From Gardnerella vaginalis (lineage in GTDB: Bacteria > Actinomycetota > Actinomycetes > Actinomycetales > Bifidobacteriaceae), in the NCBI RefSeq assembly GCF_001563665.1, contig NZ_KQ961877.1, positions 15,785 through 36,070 on the forward strand: a stretch of 20,286 nucleotides of DNA, written 5' to 3'. Below the pieces are notes generated by a model that did no database searches, was not told the origin of the DNA, and saw nothing but the letters and a program-made list of their open reading frames with translations. Position 1 is the stretch's first letter. Every line of letters begins with the position of its first letter. Made by a program: the position numbers and the translations under genes. Of this stretch, positions 14,860 to 20,286 are shown one piece after another.

Positions 14860-17800
14860 TCACTTATTGCTGTGACGTGAGATTCCGCGGCGCTTTGAAA
14901 CGAAGATTGCGCCTGCAGCTAGTGAAATCACAGAAGCAAACATAGCAATCACAGATACGTTGCTGCCAGTCTTACTGAGTTTCTTAGACTTTAGCAACTT
15001 CTTTAGCACATCAGCGCGAACTTTAGCAGCATTGGCTTTTGCATCTTCCAAAGCTTTACGAGCAGCTTTAAGCTTTAACGTTGCAGCATCAACTTGAGCT
15101 TGAGTGGCTTGAGGATCTTCATAAACTTTCTTAGCTTCTTCTAATGCTGCATCCAAATTAGCTTGAGCTTGAGCAACTTTAGAATCTGCTTCCTTAACTT
15201 CTTTAGAATCCTCAACAGCTTTCTTAATAGCATTAGAATTACCTTCGCCAGACGCATTGTTAGAAGACGTGCCGGAAGTACCAGCATTGCCATCTTTACT
15301 ATCTGACTCAGTGCTATCAATTTGCAAGTTCAACTCACTCTTGTCTACTGTTGTTGGCTCAGAATCTGAAACGCCAGTGCTTCCACTATCTCCAGAACCT
15401 GAATTAGATGGAGCAACGCCTTTCAGAGCTTTGCGAGCAGCTTGAAGATTTGCAAGAGCTTCATTAACAGCTTTTTGCTTTTCAGCTTGAGTCTTTGGCT
15501 TCTTCTCGCCGCCTTGAGATGGATCTTGGCTCTGGTCATCGCTAGTCAACTGTTTTATGAGATCCTTAGCAGCTTTCAGAGCGTTATTATAAGCGTTCTG
15601 ATTTTCTTGAGAATCATACTTATACGCATCGGAAGAAGTAGTTGCAGATTCTTGACCAATCTCATTTTGCAAATCAGTTGTGTCAACGCCGTCAAGAGCT
15701 AAGCGAGCTTTAACAAGCTTTTCAAGAGCAGCGTCAATCTCCTTCTGCTCATTAGATTCTTTATCTGCAGTAGAAATATCAGCAGTAGCAGCACCATTCA
15801 AAACTGTTTGAGCTTCACCCAAAGCCTTGTCAAACTCAGCCTTCTTTTCTTTAGAAGAAGTGTTGTAAACAGGATTGCCCGGGGTCTTAGGTTCAGTTTC
15901 ACTTGGCTTGTAGGCATTATCGGAGTCAATCTCAGCTTGAAGAGCATCAGTCTTAAGACCTGCGCTCTTGGCATTAGGATCAATAACGCGCATTGCTTTA
16001 AGAAGATCGTCATACAAAGTATTGACTTCATCAGCACCCTTATCAGCACCTTTAGCCTTATCGAGTACAGAACCTGCAGCAGTAGAAGCATCGTCAAATG
16101 CTTTCTTCAGAGTATCATTAGCACCCTTATACTTTTCACCTTTGGCAAACTCCTCTGCAATTATCTTCAAACTTTCAAGACGAGCCATAGCATTATCTGT
16201 GTTTGCAGCTTTAGCGAGCACATCGTCAATGTCGTCATAAGTTGAGCCGTCATCGTTCTTGTGATCAGAAGCATCAGTATCTTTGAGAATTGCCTTAAAA
16301 GCATCCTTCTGAGCATTGTTTAAATGCTTGAAGTCATCAATAGCTTTAAGAGCATCATCAATCTTCTTAGCTTTCAAATAACGGTTAGCAATACCCGTTG
16401 GGTCACCAAGCTTATCAGCCTTGTTGATTTTGCCAATAGCTTCTTGCTTCTTATCTTCAGGCAAGTCACTTTCATTGATGCGATCAATCTGTTCCTTCTT
16501 CTCTTTTTCAAGAGCAGCAGCATTATCGTTGGTGTTACCAGAAGCATCGTGCTTTGGCTTAGCAGCTTCGATTGCTTGATTTGCAGCGTTGATGGTTTCA
16601 TCTTTCACGCTTCCAAGAGCAGTCTTGATTTCAGAAGGCTTTGTAGCACTTTTAACAGAAGATTCAGCATTATCAATTGCTTGAATAGCAGCTTCATATG
16701 CAGTTTTAGCAGTATTTTGCTGATCAGGAGTCAATGCGTCATAAGCATTTTTAAGCGCATCTTTCTTCTCTTCAAGTTTCTTTGTTGCAACATCTTTTGC
16801 TTTCTGCGTGTTTTCCACATTAGCTTTCTTTGCTGCTTCGAGAGCATCACGAATATCAGCTGCAGATGCAGGATTTGCTTGCAACTTCTCAGCCAAAGTC
16901 TTAAGCGCAGAATCTTCTTGAGGAGTAGAGCCAAGCACGCTGTTAAGAGCAGCATCCTCATTGTGATTTGGATCGCTTTTATCAGCTTCTGCACCCTTAC
17001 CGTGGTCAAGGAAGTAAAGCTGTTTAGCTTCCTCTTTAGCTTCTTTCTTAACGCCCTCAAGTTCATTGCGCTTCTTAGCACTATCAAGAACGCTATTTAC
17101 GCCGTCCGTGCCATCGATGCTATTTGCATTATCGACCTTAGTCTTGAGATCCTTCTTTTCTTGTTCAGTCAAATTAGGAAGGTTCTCGATTGCTTGCTTA
17201 GCAGCTTCTTTAGCAGCTTTAAGCTCCTGATCCTTCTTTTCTTTACCACCATTCTTGTTATCGGTAATGGTTTGCTGAACGTTAGGATCAGTTGTGTTGT
17301 TCTTATTATCATTGCCTTTATCATTTGCAGCTTTAAGAATATCCTGAATAGCAGTCTGATTCTTAGCATCATCAATCTGCTTCTTGTAATCTTTCTTCTG
17401 TTCAGGAGTCAGATACGGATTCTTATCGATAATCTTCTTCGCATCCTCCTTCATCTGCGCCAAAGCGTCTGGAGTTGGAGCAGGTTCAGGAGCAACAGGC
17501 TTCTTCTTGTAGAGATCAGTTGCAGACACTGTAAACAGAACAGTATCGCCATTCTTGAAGTCAACGCTCTTTCCGTCACCGTTAATAGAAACAGTAGTAA
17601 TGCCATATGTTACCGTATCAGAATTAAGCTCCAAGCAGGAAGTACCAGCTTTTGGAGTCCAACCCTTACCTGTTAGCGTTGCGCTGTTTGCATCAAAGGT
17701 AAGACTATCAATCTTCTCGGTTGCGCTACTATCCTCGTAATTGGCTTTCAGGAATTGCTTAACTGCAGCTTGGAAATCATTATCAGTCGGTTGCGCAGTT

Positions 17801-20286
17801 GGATTACTAACCTCGTACGGATTTGTATTGTACTTATACTCCGCCTTCTTGGCATCAGTAAGCTTGCGAATAAGCTCACGAAGAGCCTTTTCGTCATTCA
17901 TGCCGTTGATAGTGTTGTCACTAGCATCAATACCAGCGCGCTTCAAATCGTTGTCTGTTACACCACTGTTTTTCTTTGCATCGCGAATCTTTTTAGCAAG
18001 ATCCTTCAAATCCGAAACAGTGTGATCAATGCCACTAGCATTCTTCTTAACGTACAACTCGCTCGCTGGAACAGTGAATAGAGTCTTCGGACTACTATCT
18101 CCCTTTTCGTAACCTTGTACTTCTAAGACTCCCTTATCACCAATATGAATAGTAGCTACACCATTATCGTCATTCTCACCTTTAACGAAACGTTGTAATC
18201 CTTGAGTACCTTCTACAGGTTTTATACCTTCAGGCAATACATATGTTTCAGTAACTGTAAGATCATTCGTTAAATCTTTGCCGTAGTTAGACTTAACAAA
18301 CTGCTTCAAAGCCTTTACCCAATCTAGAGCGTTAGCGGTATCACCTTCATATTCTACAGGCTGAACTTTGTACTTATATTGAGTCTTTCCTTGTGGATTA
18401 TGTTCAGTTTCCTTAGGAGTTTGCATACCAGGTTTCTGCTTAAAGAACATACCCATTGGATACTTGGCATTTTCGTATCCAGTTGCCTTAAATGTGATGT
18501 AGCCTATACCGTTTTCAACACTATATTCAACGCTATCAATGGCTACTTTTGTATTTGGATTCTTAGAATCCTTACCACCCTTTGCTTTCAATACGCCTTT
18601 AATAGAATCAAGTTGCGTAGAATTATTAGTATCTGTTAAATCCGAGTCCTTCATATTGAATGGATTAAAATTAACAGAAGTAGGTTTAACCGGCAAATCA
18701 ACCGTGAACGTCTTCTTTTCTTCAGCTGGCTTTGGAGCAGGTGGCTGAGGAGTTGGAGCAGCAGGCTTCTTAGTTAAGAATTGCCATGAAGGAATTGCGC
18801 TAGTAGAGCCATCAGCCCAAGTAATGATAGCGTTCTTAAAACCATCATCAAATGTTACAGGAGTTGCACCATTCTTCTTTGCATTATTGTAAACATCCAA
18901 GTCAGCGTTTGCTGTGTCGAAAGCGTCAGTAACCTGTTTCTTTTCTTGTTCACTTAAGCTTGAAAGATTTTCAACCTCAATTGGAGAAGGCACAACGTAA
19001 GGAGCCCAATCGGCGATAGTTGCACCCTGATACACCAAAGAGGAATAAGGAACTGTGATCGTAGAGCCATCAGTATAAGTAATAGTAAGTTCATGCTTGG
19101 TGTTGTCAAACTTATAGGCTTCAGAATCCGTCTTAGAAACTTTGTTCAAAAACTCTTTGTCTTTATTAGCGTCCTTAAAGCCTTTAATAATCGCCTGCTT
19201 ATCCGCATCACTTAAACTCTCAGGCTTCACAACGCCAATCGGAGCCGGGTATACAGGTGGGAACTTAACGTTATCTTTTTTATCTTCTACTACAAGCAAC
19301 TTTCCAGGCATTGTAATCGTTGTCTTGTCATGGAAAGTAAGAGTTGCAGTACCGTCTTTAGCTACATCAATCTTGTCAAGAAGATCTGTGAAATGCTTTG
19401 TGTTTTCATTAGCTTTCTTAATAGCTTCCTCAACTGAAGTCTTTTCATTACCATTAAGTTCATTAGCATTAACAACAGTCGTCAAAGATGGATATTTAAC
19501 GTTCTTCAAGCTATCTGCAATCTTTGGAGCGCGGTGAATCTGACCAGTAGCAATATGCCAATTACCAGCAAAACGGTAAACGCCAGCAGCAAAACGAAGC
19601 GGATGCTCATCACGGTTCTTCCATGCTTCATCCTTCAACTCTGCAACGTAAGTCATCTCATAGAAGCGCTTACCTGCAGACTCCCAATCAATAAACATTC
19701 CTTGCATGCCCTTAGATGCAGCATAAAATTCTTCCCAATTTCCTGCAGTATTACCATCGTAACCTTTGTTTTGACCGCCATCTATTCCAAGTAGAGTTTT
19801 CAAGCCGTTCATAGACTTAAGCTTGCTTGGATCTTCAACGTAGAATCTGGAAATACTCTTCCAGTCCTTTGCGTCTTTGTAGTGCTTAGTTACGTTATCA
19901 CTATCTTTTTTAATACCCGGAGCAGAAGGCTGCGAAGTAGAAGGCGTTCCTGCATCTGTATACTTCTCAAAACGGCTGTAGATAATATTGTGTACGTCAG
20001 TTAAACCAGCTGGAACACCATACCACCACATTGGACGGAATGCCCATCTATCAAATTCTTGTTTATCGTTAAGATTTGCAACATACTTTACGCGTACAAA
20101 CTTTCCAAGAGGATCTTGGTTCCTATCATTCTCAGCATCTTCTTTGCTGCTGTAGTAATGAACTTCAATTTTAATGCGGTTTTTACTATAATCTGCGTCT
20201 GACTTATAACCGTAGTAAATGTTTCCGTCAGGTGCTACATAACCATCAGCATATGCAAGCGAAGGAGAAATGAATACCCCCCCCCC
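14860..20286 (-). CDS. Giant sortase-anchored surface protein (5' end cut by window)
   Basis: The frame is open from the TGA at 14860 to the right edge, giving 1808 residues without its start. Visible residues 1-13 (GGGVFISPSLAYA) are the end of a signal peptide with an AYA/D cleavage site; an ATG at 20031 is internal. In order: an N-terminal domain with Tyr/Trp-rich segments; three related ~80-residue units (about 265-505) ending in elements such as TDGSTITVP and ADGSTSAIP; a Pro-rich linker; two ~115-residue units (635-748, 816-930) each starting YKY and closing with LFTVPASELY or LFTVSATDLY; GA-like three-helix modules (940-990 and 1022-1075, with IENLPNLTEQEKKDL, perhaps more at 1259-1360); three FIVAR-like modules (about 1445-1750); LSKTG at 1770-1774; a hydrophobic segment; and a basic tail. 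This fits a wall-linked adhesin or host-protein-binding protein. The partner is unknown. Confidence 0.9.
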   Translation of the reverse strand, partial: GGGVFISPSLAYADGYVAPDGNIYYGYKSDADYSKNRIKIEVHYYSSKEDAENDRNQDPLGKFVRVKYVANLNDKQEFDRWAFRPMWWYGVPAGLTDVHNIIYSRFEKYTDAGTPSTSQPSAPGIKKDSDNVTKHYKDAKDWKSISRFYVEDPSKLKSMNGLKTLLGIDGGQNKGYDGNTAGNWEEFYAASKGMQGMFIDWESAGKRFYEMTYVAELKDEAWKNRDEHPLRFAAGVYRFAGNWHIATGQIHRAPKIADSLKNVKYPSLTTVVNANELNGNEKTSVEEAIKKANENTKHFTDLLDKIDVAKDGTATLTFHDKTTITMPGKLLVVEDKKDNVKFPPVYPAPIGVVKPESLSDADKQAIIKGFKDANKDKEFLNKVSKTDSEAYKFDNTKHELTITYTDGSTITVPYSSLVYQGATIADWAPYVVPSPIEVENLSSLSEQEKKQVTDAFDTANADLDVYNNAKKNGATPVTFDDGFKNAIITWADGSTSAIPSWQFLTKKPAAPTPQPPAPKPAEEKKTFTVDLPVKPTSVNFNPFNMKDSDLTDTNNSTQLDSIKGVLKAKGGKDSKNPNTKVAIDSVEYSVENGIGYITFKATGYENAKYPMGMFFKQKPGMQTPKETEHNPQGKTQYKYKVQPVEYEGDTANALDWVKALKQFVKSNYGKDLTNDLTVTETYVLPEGIKPVEGTQGLQRFVKGENDDNGVATIHIGDKGVLEVQGYEKGDSSPKTLFTVPASELYVKKNASGIDHTVSDLKDLAKKIRDAKKNSGVTDNDLKRAGIDASDNTINGMNDEKALRELIRKLTDAKKAEYKYNTNPYEVSNPTAQPTDNDFQAAVKQFLKANYEDSSATEKIDSLTFDANSATLTGKGWTPKAGTSCLELNSDTVTYGITTVSINGDGKSVDFKNGDTVLFTVSATDLYKKKPVAPEPAPTPDALAQMKEDAKKIIDKNPYLTPEQKKDYKKQIDDAKNQTAIQDILKAANDKGNDNKNNTTDPNVQQTITDNKNGGKEKKDQELKAAKEAAKQAIENLPNLTEQEKKDLKTKVDNANSIDGTDGVNSVLDSAKKRNELEGVKKEAKEEAKQLYFLDHGKGAEADKSDPNHNEDAALNSVLGSTPQEDSALKTLAEKLQANPASAADIRDALEAAKKANVENTQKAKDVATKKLEEKKDALKNAYDALTPDQQNTAKTAYEAAIQAIDNAESSVKSATKPSEIKTALGSVKDETINAANQAIEAAKPKHDASGNTNDNAAALEKEKKEQIDRINESDLPEDKKQEAIGKINKADKLGDPTGIANRYLKAKKIDDALKAIDDFKHLNNAQKDAFKAILKDTDASDHKNDDGSTYDDIDDVLAKAANTDNAMARLESLKIIAEEFAKGEKYKGANDTLKKAFDDASTAAGSVLDKAKGADKGADEVNTLYDDLLKAMRVIDPNAKSAGLKTDALQAEIDSDNAYKPSETEPKTPGNPVYNTSSKEKKAEFDKALGEAQTVLNGAATADISTADKESNEQKEIDAALEKLVKARLALDGVDTTDLQNEIGQESATTSSDAYKYDSQENQNAYNNALKAAKDLIKQLTSDDQSQDPSQGGEKKPKTQAEKQKAVNEALANLQAARKALKGVAPSNSGSGDSGSTGVSDSEPTTVDKSELNLQIDSTESDSKDGNAGTSGTSSNNASGEGNSNAIKKAVEDSKEVKEADSKVAQAQANLDAALEEAKKVYEDPQATQAQVDAATLKLKAARKALEDAKANAAKVRADVLKKLLKSKKLSKTGSNVSVIAMFASVISLAAGAIFVSKRRGISRHSNK
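20277..20286 (-). repeat. Poly-G tract (at least 10) in the signal-peptide codons
   Basis: The window ends inside a C run of ten or more on the plus strand, which reads as G codons (Gly) in the surface-protein frame, ten residues before the predicted signal-peptidase site. In the visible length the frame downstream is defined by GTA-TTC after the run. Since the window stops here, the total length and the true start codon are unknown. Confidence 0.9.

Noticed and set aside
16324..17676. A 450-codon open frame on the plus strand
   Set aside because: It lies wholly antisense to the surface-protein gene, has no ribosome site and reads as a Phe/Leu/Ile/Ser-rich string, the complement of Lys/Glu/Ala/Asp-rich coiled-coil codons on the minus strand.
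20029..20031. ATG as the start of the surface protein
   Set aside because: The frame is open for 85 more codons upstream with coding-like sequence and a signal-peptidase-like site, so this Met is internal.

Overview
The window looks like a chromosomal segment of a low-GC member of the Bifidobacteriaceae, most likely a Gardnerella species. This rests on the nusA-infB-rbfA-truB-ribF order, the 29-residue basic ribosomal protein bS22 of actinobacteria, the AT-rich base composition, and a very large sortase-anchored surface protein with GA-like and FIVAR-like modules. The species is an inference from gene content and style, not from a marker gene.

Layout from left to right. Bases 2-106 are the tail of an unidentified plus-strand gene. 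Bases 107-1096 form an AT-rich stretch of almost 1 kb with no convincing gene. It carries two strong inverted repeats, a run of nine C, a 12-bp palindrome beside a perfect TATAAT, and a doubtful small ORF. Then come rnhA (RNase HI with a long repeat-bearing tail) and rpiA on the plus strand, with a terminator after rpiA. A 10-bp-periodic repeat of about 140 bp lies between that terminator and the opposing terminator of the bS22 gene. bS22 and a membrane-anchored protein of unknown function follow on the minus strand, and radA on the plus strand.

Bases 5985-13424 are one minus-strand information-processing block transcribed nusA, infB, rbfA, truB, ribF. It links transcription elongation, translation initiation, 30S maturation, tRNA pseudouridylation and flavin cofactor synthesis. 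No rimP and no ylxR were found in the places where many bacteria keep them. Divergent from nusA is a predicted lipoprotein (plus). The shared intergenic region holds two abutting 21-bp imperfect palindromes plus a degenerate third copy. A 14-bp perfect inverted repeat ends the lipoprotein gene and the convergent surface-protein gene.

From 14860 to the right edge runs one minus-strand gene for a cell-wall surface protein of more than 1800 residues. The annotated-looking ATG at 20031 is internal. The frame stays open to the window edge, crosses a signal-peptidase-like site and ends in a run of at least ten G that encodes glycines of the signal peptide. This is the most interesting feature of the window: a candidate slipped-strand on/off switch for a large adhesin-like protein. 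A second theme is short in-frame tandem repeats and low-complexity insertions in housekeeping genes (rnhA, radA, infB, rbfA).
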